NCBI GenBank assembly: GCA_902825215.1
Contig: LR782234.1
Location: 1,798,001 to 1,862,000 of the forward strand
Length of the DNA stretch: 64,000 bases
Direction: 5' to 3'
From: Pseudomonas fluorescens
GTDB lineage: Bacteria > Pseudomonadota > Gammaproteobacteria > Pseudomonadales > Pseudomonadaceae
Below are positions 42,470-52,028 of this stretch, piece by piece; position 1 is the first letter of the stretch, and every line of letters starts with the position of its first letter. The translations under genes were made by a program, and so were the position numbers. Below the pieces are notes generated by a model. The model was not told the DNA's origin, made no database searches, and saw nothing but the letters and a program-made list of their open reading frames with translations.

Positions 42470-42563
42470 CCTGTGGGAGCGGGCTTGCCCGCGATAGCGG
42501 TCTGTCAGTTGACTATTCAGTTGACTGAAACGACGCCATCGCTGGCAAGCCAGCTCCCACAGG
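42470..42563. repeat. REP doublet, class 2
   Basis: CTGTGGGAGCGGGCTTGCCC from 42471 and GCTGGCAAGCCAGCTCCCAC to 42561. Same class as 29797-29888. It lies between betX and yjcH, so it separates the binding-protein gene from the symporter pair. Confidence 0.84.
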
Positions 42564-42691
42564 TTTTTGTGTGTGCTAAAGAATGGCGAATACGTCATGG
42601 CCATCTACTACTAAGGTCGTCTGGAACCTCTCTCGCAGCCGCATACATTAGCTACGTTCCAACAATAATCTGTGCTGCGAGGATAAAAACA

Positions 42692-43003
42692 ATGAACGAC
42701 AGCATTTACCTCTCGATTCAAAACAGTCCCCGATTCAAGGAGCTGGTCAAGAAAAGGGAACGATTCGCCTGGATTCTCTCGGCAATCATGCTTGGGCTGT
42801 ACTCCGCATTCATCCTGCTGATCGCGTACGGGCCGCATGTGCTCGGGGCGAAACTCAGTCCGGAATCTTCGATTACCTGGGGCATCCCGATCGGTGTCGG
42901 CCTGATCCTTTCGGCCTTCGTCCTGACCGGCATCTACGTGCGCCGCGCCAATGGCGAGTTCGACGACCTGAACAATGCGATTCTCAAGGAGGCTCAGCAA
43001 TGA
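42692..43003 (+). CDS. yjcH: DUF485 membrane protein (YjcH)
   Basis: A 103-residue protein with two transmembrane helices ([20 protein letters not shown] and [20 protein letters not shown]) of the DUF485 family. It has the conserved [13 protein letters not shown] segment near its N-terminus. These small proteins accompany ActP-type acetate symporters, and here it overlaps actP by 4 bases. ATG at 42692 has GAGGA upstream. Precise role unknown. Confidence 0.9.
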   Translation: MNDSIYLSIQNSPRFKELVKKRERFAWILSAIMLGLYSAFILLIAYGPHVLGAKLSPESSITWGIPIGVGLILSAFVLTGIYVRRANGEFDDLNNAILKEAQQ

Positions 43004-44658
43004 TCCGGCGTCTACTTGCTCTATTAAGCGTTGCCGCGTTCGCGCCCGGCGCCTGGGCCGCTGATGCCCTGACCGGTGCCGTGGCCAAACAACCGCTGAA
43101 CATTCCGGCGATTCTGATGTTCGTGGCCTTCGTTGGCGCGACGCTGTACATCACCTACTGGGCCTCGAAGAAAAACAACTCGGCCGCCGATTATTACGCG
43201 GCGGGCGGCAAGATCACCGGTTTCCAGAACGGTCTGGCGATTGCCGGTGACTACATGTCGGCGGCGTCCTTCCTGGGGATTTCCGCGCTGGTGTTCACCT
43301 CCGGCTACGATGGCCTGATCTACTCGATCGGCTTCCTGGTGGGCTGGCCGATCATCCTGTTCCTGATCGCCGAACGTCTGCGTAACCTGGGTAAATACAC
43401 CTTTGCCGACGTGGCGTCCTACCGCCTCGGGCAAACCCAGATTCGTACCCTGTCGGCCTGCGGTTCGCTGGTGGTGGTGGCGTTCTACCTGATCGCGCAA
43501 ATGGTCGGTGCAGGCAAGCTGATCCAGCTGCTGTTTGGCCTTGATTACCACGTTGCGGTGATCCTGGTCGGTGTGCTGATGTGCATGTACGTGCTGTTCG
43601 GCGGCATGCTGGCGACCACTTGGGTGCAGATCATCAAGGCCGTACTGCTGCTGTCCGGTGCCTCGTTCATGGCGCTGATGGTGATGAAGCACGTTGGCTT
43701 CGATTTCAACACGCTGTTCTCCGAAGCCATCAAAGTGCACGCCAAGGGCGAAGCGATCATGAGCCCGGGCGGCCTGGTCAAGGATCCGATCTCGGCGTTC
43801 TCGCTGGGGCTGGCGCTGATGTTCGGTACCGCTGGCCTGCCGCACATTCTGATGCGCTTCTTCACCGTGAGTGATGCGAAAGAAGCCCGCAAGAGCGTGC
43901 TCTACGCGACCGGTTTCATCGGCTACTTCTACATCCTGACCTTCATCATCGGCTTCGGCGCGATCCTGCTGGTCAGCACCAACCCTGCCTTTAAGGATGC
44001 CGCGGGCGCCTTGCTCGGTGGCAACAACATGGCGGCGGTGCACCTGGCCAACGCGGTGGGTGGCAGCATCTTCCTCGGCTTCATCTCGGCGGTAGCGTTC
44101 GCGACCATTCTCGCGGTGGTGGCTGGCCTGACGCTGGCCGGTGCTTCGGCGGTGTCGCATGACCTGTACGCCAGCGTGATCAAGAAGGGCAAGGCCAACG
44201 AGAAGGATGAGATTCGCGTGTCGAAGATCACCACCATCGCGCTGGCGGTGTTGGCGATCGGTCTGGGCATTCTGTTCGAAAGCCAGAACATTGCGTTCAT
44301 GGTCGGCCTGGCGTTCTCGATTGCGGCCAGTTGCAACTTCCCGGTGCTGTTGCTTTCGATGTACTGGAAGAAGCTGACCACGCGCGGTGCGATGATTGGC
44401 GGCTGGTTGGGGCTGATCAGTGCGGTGGGCCTGATGATTCTTGGCCCGACCATTTGGGTGCAGATCCTGCATCATGAGAAGGCGATCTTCCCGTATGAGT
44501 ACCCGGCGCTGTTTTCGATGATCATTGCCTTTATCGGGATCTGGTTCTTCTCGATTACTGACAAGTCGGCAGCGGCGGACAACGAGCGGGCGCTGTTCTT
44601 CCCGCAGTTTGTGCGGTCGCAGACGGGGTTGGGGGCGAGTGGGGCGGTTTCGCACTAA
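43000..44658 (+). CDS. actP: Cation/acetate symporter, ActP-type
   Basis: A 552-residue sodium:solute symporter of the SSS family, with a signal-like N-terminus and 13 predicted helices. Features: [78 protein letters not shown] and [16 protein letters not shown]. Acetate and related short monocarboxylates are the expected substrates. The start overlaps the yjcH stop (ATGA). An intrinsic terminator follows at 44689-44716. Confidence 0.92.
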   Translation: MIRRLLALLSVAAFAPGAWAADALTGAVAKQPLNIPAILMFVAFVGATLYITYWASKKNNSAADYYAAGGKITGFQNGLAIAGDYMSAASFLGISALVFTSGYDGLIYSIGFLVGWPIILFLIAERLRNLGKYTFADVASYRLGQTQIRTLSACGSLVVVAFYLIAQMVGAGKLIQLLFGLDYHVAVILVGVLMCMYVLFGGMLATTWVQIIKAVLLLSGASFMALMVMKHVGFDFNTLFSEAIKVHAKGEAIMSPGGLVKDPISAFSLGLALMFGTAGLPHILMRFFTVSDAKEARKSVLYATGFIGYFYILTFIIGFGAILLVSTNPAFKDAAGALLGGNNMAAVHLANAVGGSIFLGFISAVAFATILAVVAGLTLAGASAVSHDLYASVIKKGKANEKDEIRVSKITTIALAVLAIGLGILFESQNIAFMVGLAFSIAASCNFPVLLLSMYWKKLTTRGAMIGGWLGLISAVGLMILGPTIWVQILHHEKAIFPYEYPALFSMIIAFIGIWFFSITDKSAAADNERALFFPQFVRSQTGLGASGAVSH

Positions 44659-44688
44659 TCTTTGCTTGTGGTTTCTTGTATGAGAAAG

Positions 44689-44716
44689 CGCCCTGATTGA
44701 GAGATCGGGGCGTTTT
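44689..44716 (+). terminator. Intrinsic terminator after actP
   Basis: CGCCCTGAT (44689-44697) pairs with ATCGGGGCG (44704-44712), with one G-U pair and a 6-nt loop, followed by TTTT. Confidence 0.78.
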
Positions 44717-44726
44717 GGTTTTGGGT

Positions 44727-44986
44727 GAATATCCGTTGCTGCGGGTGTTGCTTCTGGCGGTTTCGCCTGACGGCGACTCACTTTTTTTACAAACGCCTAA
44801 AAAAAGTAAGCAAAAAAACGCTTGCTCCTACGTACGGCCCTCGCAGGCTCGGGTTCCTTCGCTTCGGGATCGATCCGGGCGCAGCGGCTACGGTTTGCTT
44901 CGCTGCACCTCCTTCCGCTGTGTCTGGCTGCGCCAGACGGTCGCTGCGCTCCCACGCCCGGATCGATCCCTACGCTCAGCCTTCCG
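44727..44986. repeat. About 260-bp intergenic repeat, left copy
   Basis: Starting ATATCCGTTGCTGCGGGTGT and including CGGCTACGGTTTGCTTCGCT and GATCGATCCGGGCGCAGCGG. An inverted, clearly related copy lies at 46559-46813 on the far side of the IS element. It contains open frames that translate to low-complexity peptides on both strands, but without ribosome-binding sites, and I do not call a gene. The 44659-45192 stretch otherwise holds only terminator and repeats. Confidence 0.7.
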
Positions 44987-45082
44987 ATGTCGCTGGTTAG
45001 GCAAGATCAAAAGCACTCGAGCTAACGCTCATTGTTGAGTGGTTAGAAGCGGGTGGTTGGCTTTGGATTTGTGGTGGGTTTG

Positions 45083-45115
45083 CCCCTCACCCCAGCCCTC
45101 TCCCGAGGGAGAGGG
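45083..45115. repeat. CCCTCACCC-type repeat, left of the IS element
   Basis: CCCCTCACCCCAGCCCTCTC and its continuation. The inverted partner is at 46456-46490. The same repeat type forms another inverted pair at 23757-23980. Confidence 0.75.
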
Positions 45116-45162
45116 AGCCGATATGCTTTGCAGTGGTCTAATTTCCCCGGACACCCCGATAG

Positions 45163-45489
<327 letters not shown>

Positions 45490-45530
45490 GGTATCGACTG
45501 GTTCGGCAGCTGCAAGAGAAGGTCAGTTCA

Positions 45531-46376
45531 GTGGCATATATTTGTCGATTACTGGGCATCAGTCGTTCGGGCTTTTATGAGTTTCAAAAGCGTGCTGATG
45601 CACCAGCCCGGCAGAGTTGTCCCGTCGTTGTGCAACTCAAGGCGTCTTTTGCCGAGAGTGGTGGCTGCTACGGCAGCCGTCCCTTGCGCGACGCGTTGCG
45701 CAGTAAAGGGATGCTTATAGGGCTGTATAAAATCCGTCAGTTGATGCGGGCTAACGGGCTGCGTTCGGCTTGGAAGCGTAAGTTTGTACACACGACCGAT
45801 AGTAATCATGACCTGCCGATTGCAGAGAACGTACTGAGTCGACAATTTGATCCAGTGGCACCAAACAAGGCTTGGGTGGCTGACATCACCTACATCCGCA
45901 CCCGCAGTGGCTGGTTGTATTTGGCCGTGGTATTGGACTTGTACTCACGCAAGATCGTGGGCTGGTCGATGGCTCCGAACATGCCGGCTGAGCTGGTGTG
46001 CAGCGCGATGCAACTGGCCATCGCGCAGCGCCAACCACCGCCAGGCTTGATTGCCCACTCAGATCGAGGCAGCCAATACGCTAGTGCAACTTACAGAGAG
46101 TTACTGGCAAGAAACAACATGCAGCAAAGCATGAGCCGGAAAGGTAATTGCTGGGATAACGCGGTGATGGAGCGCTTCTTCCTGAGTTTGAAAATGGAAC
46201 GGGTATGGCGACGTGACTACGCCAACCATGCTGAAGCGATCCGGGACATCACCGAGTACATTGTTGGGTTTTACAACAACGAACGGCTGCACTCAAAACT
46301 GGGGTATCTGCCACCGACCGTTTATGAGCGGGCGATGGCGTCAAAACCACCTATCGAGGTGTCCGGAATTAGTTGA
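45531..46376 (+). CDS. IS3-family OrfB (DDE integrase domain)
   Basis: 281 residues are shown from a GTG start; the frame is open upstream to the slippery site at 45450. The N-terminal HTH_21-type region is present (ICRLLGISRSGFYEFQKRAD, YGSRPLRDALRSKGMLIGLY). The rve-type catalytic core follows. The DDE triad lies in WVADITYI (D), IAHSDRGSQY (D) and WDNAVMERFF (E), with the downstream K/R-containing YNNERLHSKLGYLPP signature. All three acidic residues are intact, so the element may still be active. Confidence 0.93.
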   Translation: MAYICRLLGISRSGFYEFQKRADAPARQSCPVVVQLKASFAESGGCYGSRPLRDALRSKGMLIGLYKIRQLMRANGLRSAWKRKFVHTTDSNHDLPIAENVLSRQFDPVAPNKAWVADITYIRTRSGWLYLAVVLDLYSRKIVGWSMAPNMPAELVCSAMQLAIAQRQPPPGLIAHSDRGSQYASATYRELLARNNMQQSMSRKGNCWDNAVMERFFLSLKMERVWRRDYANHAEAIRDITEYIVGFYNNERLHSKLGYLPPTVYERAMASKPPIEVSGIS

Positions 46377-46455
46377 CCACTGCACTTTGGCTTTGAAAAT
46401 CGCGTACGACTCGGAATCGCAGGTTGGCGTATCTCTCGCATTCACCTCGGTCAGT

Positions 46456-46490
46456 CCCCTCTCCCTCCGGGAGAGGGCTAGGGTGAGGGG
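46456..46490. repeat. CCCTCACCC-type repeat, right of the IS element
   Basis: CCCCTCTCCCTCCGGGAGAG and continuation to GGGTGAGGGG at 46490, inverted relative to 45083-45115. Together they are the arms of a doublet whose spacer received the IS element. Confidence 0.75.
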
Positions 46491-46558
46491 CTTTTGATTT
46501 TGACCTGGCTTTTGATTTTGATCTGGCTCTTGATCCGGTTTTTGATCTTTTGCCCCTT

Positions 46559-46813
46559 CGGAAGGCTGAGTGAAGGGATCGATCCGGGTGTGGGAGCGTA
46601 GCGACCGTACGACGAAGTCGTACACAGCGGAAGGAGGTGCAGCGAAGCAAACCGTAGCCGCTGCGCCCGGATCGATTCCGTAACGAAGGAACCCCGAGCC
46701 CCAGCGAGGGGCCGAACGCCGGGGCAAAGCCTTTTGCTTACTTTTCGGCGTCTGGAAAAGTGAGTCGTTGTAAGAGCGAAACCGCCAGCGGCAACAGCCG
46801 CAGCAACGGATAT
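46559..46813. repeat. About 260-bp intergenic repeat, right (inverted) copy
   Basis: The reverse complement of this stretch matches 44727-44986 over most of its length, sharing GATCGATCCGGGCGCAGCGG and CGGTTTGCTTCGCTGCACCT and CAGCCTTCCGA. Between 46385 and 46895 I see only this repeat, the short repeat and the gltA terminator. Confidence 0.7.
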
Positions 46814-46830
46814 GCCCCCAACCCCCCAAA

Positions 46831-46858
46831 CAAAAACGGCCTCTATATAAGAGGCCGT
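46831..46858 (-). terminator. Intrinsic terminator after gltA
   Basis: On the minus strand ACGGCCTC and GAGGCCGT (46836-46843 and 46851-46858) form an 8-bp stem with a 7-nt loop and run into TTTTT (46831-46835). Confidence 0.88.
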
Positions 46859-46895
46859 TCCTGACACACCACTAAACCATCACAACAGGAAAACC

Positions 46896-48185
46896 TTACT
46901 TACGGTCTTCCAGCTTGATGATGTCACGCGACTCGTAACCGGTGTACAGCTGGCGCGGACGGCCAATCTTGTACGGGCTCGAGAGCATTTCCTTCCAGTG
47001 CGAAATCCAGCCGACAGTACGTGCCAAGGCGAAGATCACGGTGAACATGCTGGTCGGAATGCCGATCGCCTTGAGGATGATCCCCGAGTAGAAGTCGACG
47101 TTCGGGTACAGCGAGCGTTCGATGAAGTACGGGTCGGTCAGGGCGATCTCTTCCAGGCGCATGGCCAGTTCGAGTTGCGGATCGTTGTTGATGCCCAGTT
47201 CCTTCAGTACTTCGTCGCAGGTCTGCTTCATGACCGTTGCGCGAGGGTCGCGGTTCTTGTAGACGCGGTGACCGAAGCCCATCAGCTTGAATGGGTCGTT
47301 CTTGTCCTTGGCCTTGGCGATGAATTTGTCGATGTTCGAGACATCGCCGATTTCATCGAGCATGGTCAGTACGGCTTCGTTCGCACCACCGTGAGCAGGG
47401 CCCCACAGTGCGGCGATACCGGCGGCGATACAGGCGAACGGGTTGGCACCCGAGGAGCCGGCCAGACGCACGGTGGAAGTCGACGCGTTCTGCTCGTGGT
47501 CGGCGTGGAGGATGAAGATCCGGTCCATGGCCTTGGCGAGCACCGGGCTGATCGGTTTGATCTCGCACGGGGTGTTGAACATCATGTGCAGGAAGTTTTC
47601 CGCGTACGTCAGGTCGTTGCGCGGGTACATCATGGGTTGGCCCATGGAGTACTTGTAAACCATCGCTGCCAGGGTCGGCATCTTCGCAACCAGACGGATC
47701 GCCGAGATTTCGCGATGCTGCGGGTTATTGATGTCCAGGGAATCGTGGTAGAAGGCCGAGAGGGCGCCGACTACACCGCACATGACGGCCATCGGGTGGG
47801 CGTCGCGACGGAAACCGTTGAAGAAGGTTTTCAGCTGCTCGTGAACCATGGTGTGGTTTTTCACGGTGCTGACGAACTGGGCCTTCTGTTCTGCCGTCGG
47901 CAATTCGCCGTTGAGCAGCAGGTAGCAGGTTTCCAGGTAGTCCGACTTTTCAGCCAGCTGTTCGATCGGGTAGCCGCGGTGCAACAGAATGCCGTTGTCG
48001 CCGTCGATATAGGTGATCTTCGACTCGCACGAGGCGGTCGACATGAAACCCGGGTCGAACGTGAAGCGGCCCGTGGCCGTCAGGCTCCGAACATCGATTA
48101 CATCGGGACCAACGGTGCCGGTTAAAATGGGCAGCTCGACGGGGGCTGCGCCCTCGATGATCAACTGCGCTTTTTTGTCAGCCAT
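46896..48185 (-). CDS. gltA: Citrate synthase
   Basis: A 429-residue type II citrate synthase (oxaloacetate + acetyl-CoA to citrate). Seen: [20 protein letters not shown], catalytic His regions [17 protein letters not shown] and [20 protein letters not shown], and [20 protein letters not shown] with the catalytic Asp. The length fits the hexameric, NADH-sensitive Gram-negative type. ATG with AGGAGG upstream. Divergent from the sdh operon; promoter at 48243-48270, terminator at 46831-46858. Confidence 0.97.
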   Translation of the reverse strand: MADKKAQLIIEGAAPVELPILTGTVGPDVIDVRSLTATGRFTFDPGFMSTASCESKITYIDGDNGILLHRGYPIEQLAEKSDYLETCYLLLNGELPTAEQKAQFVSTVKNHTMVHEQLKTFFNGFRRDAHPMAVMCGVVGALSAFYHDSLDINNPQHREISAIRLVAKMPTLAAMVYKYSMGQPMMYPRNDLTYAENFLHMMFNTPCEIKPISPVLAKAMDRIFILHADHEQNASTSTVRLAGSSGANPFACIAAGIAALWGPAHGGANEAVLTMLDEIGDVSNIDKFIAKAKDKNDPFKLMGFGHRVYKNRDPRATVMKQTCDEVLKELGINNDPQLELAMRLEEIALTDPYFIERSLYPNVDFYSGIILKAIGIPTSMFTVIFALARTVGWISHWKEMLSSPYKIGRPRQLYTGYESRDIIKLEDRK

Positions 48186-48242
48186 GTGGCCTCCTATTTA
48201 TGCTTGAACCATCAGACAGACCCCCCACGCAGGGCCCGCACC

Positions 48243-48270
48243 ACTATAGTGAGATAAATTCGAATGTCAA
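48243..48270 (-). promoter_or_regulatory. sigma70 promoter of gltA
   Basis: On the minus strand a perfect TTGACA (48265-48270) is followed after 16 bp by TATAGT (48243-48248). Transcription would start near 48236, about 50 bases before the gltA ATG. Confidence 0.75.
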
Positions 48271-48384
48271 TTTGCCTAAAGTCTTGCTCCAGAAGGCTTT
48301 AAGCGCACTTTTTCCTCGAAATTGACTGCCATTTACGCCTTTTATGCGACTTGTGCAATCCGCTATTGGGGGTAGGTGAACGCG

Positions 48385-48413
48385 TTGTCATTAGTAGCCT
48401 AACTGTCTATACT
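48385..48413 (+). promoter_or_regulatory. sigma70 promoter of sdhCDAB-suc operon
   Basis: TTGTCA (48385-48390) and TATACT (48408-48413) are separated by exactly 17 bp. Transcription would start near 48420, giving a leader of about 130 bases before sdhC. The 363-base gap between gltA and sdhC contains both promoters and no gene. Confidence 0.72.
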
Positions 48414-48548
48414 CGGCCACCGACCGCCAAGGGCTTTTGGGCTTGCTTTCATTGGGGGTCGCATCCCTGGGTGGTGGTTACCTGACCAGTGCACTCCCCA
48501 ACAACTTTGCCCTGATTGTTAGGGGCTCTTCAGTGTGAAAAAAAAGCC

Positions 48549-48923
48549 GTGAAAAGCCAACGACCTGTAAACCTAGACCTAAGGACCATCAAACTCCCAG
48601 TCACTGCTTACACGTCCATTCTTCACCGTATCTCCGGTGTCATCCTCTTCGTGTGCCTTGCCATCATGCTTTATGCATTGGACAAGTCGCTGAGCTCCGA
48701 GGAAGGCTTCGGTCAGGTGAAAGCGTGTCTGACCAGTCCGCTAGCCAAGCTAGTGATTTGGGGCATCCTGTCCGCTCTGCTGTATCACCTGGTAGCCGGT
48801 GTGCGCCACTTGATCATGGACATGGGCATCGGTGAGACGCTGGAAGGCGGCAAACTGGGCTCGAAAATCGTTATCGCCGTTTCCGTGGTGGTAATCGTTC
48901 TGGCAGGAGTCTGGATATGGTAA
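48549..48923 (+). CDS. sdhC: Succinate dehydrogenase cytochrome b556 subunit
   Basis: A 124-residue membrane subunit with three helices (ILHRISGVILFVCLAIMLYA, LVIWGILSALLYHLVAGVRH, IVIAVSVVVIVLAGVWIW). The family signatures are VNLDLRTIKLPVTAYTSILH and HLVAGVRHLIMDMG, the latter with a haem-ligand His. The start is GTG at 48549 (VKSQRPVNL); a further upstream TTG at 48516 in frame would add 11 residues not typical of the family. Overlaps sdhD by 7 bases. Confidence 0.93.
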   Translation: MKSQRPVNLDLRTIKLPVTAYTSILHRISGVILFVCLAIMLYALDKSLSSEEGFGQVKACLTSPLAKLVIWGILSALLYHLVAGVRHLIMDMGIGETLEGGKLGSKIVIAVSVVVIVLAGVWIW

Positions 48924-49285
48924 CTAACGTCACTAACCTGTCGCGTTCGGGCCTCTATGACTGGATGGCGCAACGTGTGTCTGCGGTCGTTCTCGCGGCT
49001 TACTTCATCTTTCTGATCGGATACATCGTCGCCAACCCTGGCCTCGAGTATGCCCAGTGGCATGAACTGTTCGCCCACAACGGAATGCGTATTTTCAGCC
49101 TGCTGGCCCTTGTTGCTCTGGGCGCTCACGCCTGGGTCGGCATGTGGACCATCGCGACCGACTACCTGACGCCAATGGCGTTCGGCAAGTCCGCAACGGC
49201 AATACGTTTCCTTTTCCAGGCAGTTTGCGGCGTTGCGATGTTCGCTTACTTCGTCTGGGGTGTGCAGATTCTCTGGGGTATCTGA
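48917..49285 (+). CDS. sdhD: Succinate dehydrogenase membrane anchor subunit
   Basis: A 122-residue, three-helix anchor that with SdhC binds haem b and ubiquinone. Features: SGLYDWMAQRVSAVVLAAYF, with the conserved Arg/Ser quinone region, and LLALVALGAHAWVGMWTIAT with the haem-ligand His, DYL. ATG at 48917 lies inside the sdhC 3' end. Confidence 0.94.
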   Translation: MVTNVTNLSRSGLYDWMAQRVSAVVLAAYFIFLIGYIVANPGLEYAQWHELFAHNGMRIFSLLALVALGAHAWVGMWTIATDYLTPMAFGKSATAIRFLFQAVCGVAMFAYFVWGVQILWGI

Positions 49286-49288
49286 GTC

Positions 49289-51061
49289 ATGGCTAACATT
49301 CCAACGATTTCTTTCGACGCCATCATTATCGGTGGTGGCGGTGCCGGCATGCGCGCTGCGCTGCAGCTGGCACAGGGCGGGCACAAGACTGCGGTGATCA
49401 CCAAGGTTTTCCCGACCCGTTCGCACACTGTTTCCGCCCAGGGTGGCATCACCTGCGCCATCGCGTCCGCTGACCCGAACGATGACTGGCGCTGGCACAT
49501 GTACGATACCGTCAAGGGTTCCGACTACATCGGTGACCAGGACGCGATCGAATACATGTGTCAGGAAGGCCCGGCTGCGGTGTTCGAGCTGGACCACATG
49601 GGTCTGCCGTTCTCGCGTACCGAACAAGGCCGTATCTACCAGCGTCCGTTCGGCGGTCAGTCCAAGGACTACGGCAAGGGCGGTCAGGCTGCACGTACTT
49701 GCGCCGCTTCCGACCGTACCGGTCACGCGCTGCTGCATACCCTTTATCAGGGCAACCTGAAAGCCGGCACCACGTTCCTCAATGAGTACTACGCTGTCGA
49801 TCTGGTGAAAAACCAGGAAGGCGAATTCGTTGGTGTGATCGCGATCTGCATCGAAACCGGCGAAACTTCGTACATCCGCGCCAAGGCCACCGTATTGGCC
49901 ACTGGCGGTGCAGGCCGTATCTACGCCTCCACCACCAACGCTCTGATCAACACCGGTGACGGCGTTGGCATGGCCCTGCGTGCCGGCGTGCCGGTGCAAG
50001 ACATCGAAATGTGGCAGTTCCACCCGACCGGCATCGCCGGCGCCGGTGTACTGGTGACCGAAGGTTGCCGTGGTGAAGGTGGTTACCTGATCAACAAGCA
50101 CGGCGAGCGTTTCATGGAGCGTTATGCTCCGAACGCCAAAGACCTTGCCGGCCGTGATGTGGTTGCCCGTTCGATGGTTAAAGAAATCATCGCCGGCAAC
50201 GGTTGTGGTCCGAATGGCGACCACGTAATGCTCAAACTCGACCATCTGGGCGAGGAAGTGCTGCACAGCCGTCTGCCAGGCATCTGCGAACTGTCGAAGA
50301 CGTTTGCACACGTTGACCCTGTCGTTGCGCCGGTTCCGGTTGTTCCGACCTGCCACTACATGATGGGCGGCGTTGCCACCAACATTCATGGCCAGGCGAT
50401 CACCCAGAACGCCGAAGGTCAGGACCAGATCATTCCTGGCCTGTTCGCGGTAGGTGAAGTGGCTTGCGTATCGGTTCACGGTGCCAACCGCCTGGGCGGC
50501 AACTCGCTGCTCGACCTGGTGGTCTTCGGTCGCGCTGCCGGCCTGCACCTGGAAAAGGCCCTGACTGACGGCATCGAATACGACGACGCTACCGAGTCCG
50601 ACATCGAAGCTGCCCTGTCGCGCCTGAACGCACTGAACAACCGTACCGACGGTGAAGACGTTGCTACCCTGCGTCGCGAGCTGCAAAGCTGCATGCAGAA
50701 CTACTTCGGCGTATTCCGTACCGGCGAATACATGCAGAAAGGCATCGCTCAGCTCGCTGACCTGCGTGCCCGCATCGCCAACGTGAAGATCAACGACAAG
50801 TCGCAGGCGTTCAACACTGCACGAATCGAAGCGCTGGAGCTGCAAAACCTGCTGGAAGTGGCTGAAGCCACCGCCATCGCGGCCGAAGTACGTAAAGAGT
50901 CCCGCGGCGCGCACGCCCGTGAAGACTTCGAAGACCGTGACGACGAAAACTGGCTGTGCCACACCCTGTACTTCCCGGGTGACAAGCGCGTCACCAAGCG
51001 TGCCGTCAACTTCTCGCCGAAGACTGTTCCGACTTTCGAACCTAAAGTCCGGACTTATTAA
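49289..51061 (+). CDS. sdhA: Succinate dehydrogenase flavoprotein subunit
   Basis: A 590-residue catalytic subunit oxidising succinate to fumarate. N-terminal FAD-binding [17 protein letters not shown]; the covalent FAD histidine is in [14 protein letters not shown]; active-site [77 protein letters not shown]. Three bases after sdhD. All catalytic segments are intact. Confidence 0.97.
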   Translation: MANIPTISFDAIIIGGGGAGMRAALQLAQGGHKTAVITKVFPTRSHTVSAQGGITCAIASADPNDDWRWHMYDTVKGSDYIGDQDAIEYMCQEGPAAVFELDHMGLPFSRTEQGRIYQRPFGGQSKDYGKGGQAARTCAASDRTGHALLHTLYQGNLKAGTTFLNEYYAVDLVKNQEGEFVGVIAICIETGETSYIRAKATVLATGGAGRIYASTTNALINTGDGVGMALRAGVPVQDIEMWQFHPTGIAGAGVLVTEGCRGEGGYLINKHGERFMERYAPNAKDLAGRDVVARSMVKEIIAGNGCGPNGDHVMLKLDHLGEEVLHSRLPGICELSKTFAHVDPVVAPVPVVPTCHYMMGGVATNIHGQAITQNAEGQDQIIPGLFAVGEVACVSVHGANRLGGNSLLDLVVFGRAAGLHLEKALTDGIEYDDATESDIEAALSRLNALNNRTDGEDVATLRRELQSCMQNYFGVFRTGEYMQKGIAQLADLRARIANVKINDKSQAFNTARIEALELQNLLEVAEATAIAAEVRKESRGAHAREDFEDRDDENWLCHTLYFPGDKRVTKRAVNFSPKTVPTFEPKVRTY

Positions 51062-51073
51062 GGGGTGACCGCC

Positions 51074-51778
51074 ATGTTGCAAGTCAGTGTTTATCGCTAC
51101 AACCCTGATCAGGACGCTGCGCCGTTCATGCAGGATTTCCAGGTCGATACCGGTGGTAAAGACCTGATGGTGCTCGACGTGCTGGCCCTGATCAAAGAGC
51201 AGGACGAGGGTTTCTCCTATCGTCGCTCTTGCCGTGAAGGCGTCTGCGGTTCCGACGGCATGAACATCAACGGCAAGAACGGTCTGGCGTGCATCACGCC
51301 GCTGTCCGCCGTCGTAAAAGGTAACAAGCTGATCGTTCGTCCACTGCCAGGTCTGCCGGTTATCCGTGACCTGGTCGTCGATATGAGCATCTTCTACAAG
51401 CAATACGAGAAGGTGAAGCCTTACCTGCAGAACGACACGCCGGCTCCGGCCATCGAGCGTCTGCAGTCGCCGGAAGAACGTGAAAAGCTCGACGGTCTGT
51501 ACGAGTGCATCCTGTGCGCCTGCTGCTCGACTTCGTGCCCATCGTTCTGGTGGAACCCTGACAAGTTCCTCGGTCCTGCTGCACTGCTGCAAGCCTACCG
51601 CTTCCTGGCTGACAGCCGTGACACCAAGACCAGCGAGCGTCTGGCTTCGCTCGATGACCCGTTCAGCGTTTTCCGCTGCCGGGGCATCATGAACTGCGTC
51701 AACGTATGTCCGAAAGGCCTGAACCCGACTAAGGCCATCGGTCACATCCGTAACATGCTGCTTTCGAGCGGCGTGTGA
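51074..51778 (+). CDS. sdhB: Succinate dehydrogenase iron-sulfur subunit
   Basis: A 234-residue subunit that carries three Fe-S clusters from flavin to quinone. Cysteine groups seen: SCREGVCGSDGMNINGKNG then LAC for the [2Fe-2S] cluster, CILCACCSTSCPSFWWNPD and CRGIMNCVNVCPKGLNP for the [4Fe-4S] and [3Fe-4S] clusters. ATG at 51074 (12 bases after the sdhA stop); a GTG three codons upstream is less likely. Confidence 0.97.
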   Translation: MLQVSVYRYNPDQDAAPFMQDFQVDTGGKDLMVLDVLALIKEQDEGFSYRRSCREGVCGSDGMNINGKNGLACITPLSAVVKGNKLIVRPLPGLPVIRDLVVDMSIFYKQYEKVKPYLQNDTPAPAIERLQSPEEREKLDGLYECILCACCSTSCPSFWWNPDKFLGPAALLQAYRFLADSRDTKTSERLASLDDPFSVFRCRGIMNCVNVCPKGLNPTKAIGHIRNMLLSSGV

Positions 51779-51814
51779 TTCAGCTGCTGTAACGTTGCAC
51801 CGTAGAGGCTGTGG

Positions 51815-51832
51815 CGCGGGCTTCAACCCGCG
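51815..51832. other. Hairpin in the sdhB-sucA gap
   Basis: CGCGGG and CCCGCG with a 6-nt CTTCAA loop and no T-tract. The 250 bases from 51779 to 52028 contain no gene. The hairpin, together with outer GTGGC/GCCAC words, could be a processing or stability element within the sdh-suc transcript. Confidence 0.4.
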
Positions 51833-52028
51833 TCATGGCTATAACCAGAGCAGTAGCCACAAGCTGCCGCTCTTATTTTGAAGAAATGAGACAAGCAGGG
51901 GCATCCGGGCTGGTACCCGGACTATCAGTGTGATCCTAAGTGGCTTGTTTTAGTCGCTGCATTCGGACTTCTGCAAGTTTGCTCGGTGTCGACGCCGATG
52001 GTGTTCCCCTAACCGAGGGTGACCAAGC

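Noticed and set aside
22293-42563. CRISPR array
   Set aside because: The repeated units are inverted REP doublets at scattered intergenic places, not regularly spaced direct repeats with unique spacers, and no cas gene is present.
44697-45038. Small ORFs in the repeat DNA left of the IS element
   Set aside because: They follow a repeated intergenic unit that also exists in inverted form at 46559-46813, lack ribosome-binding sites and encode low-complexity Arg/Ser-rich peptides.
48785-51826. A 1013-codon open frame on the minus strand across sdhD-sdhA-sdhB
   Set aside because: It is antisense to four well-supported sdh genes, lacks any family motif, and arises from the high GC content at third codon positions.
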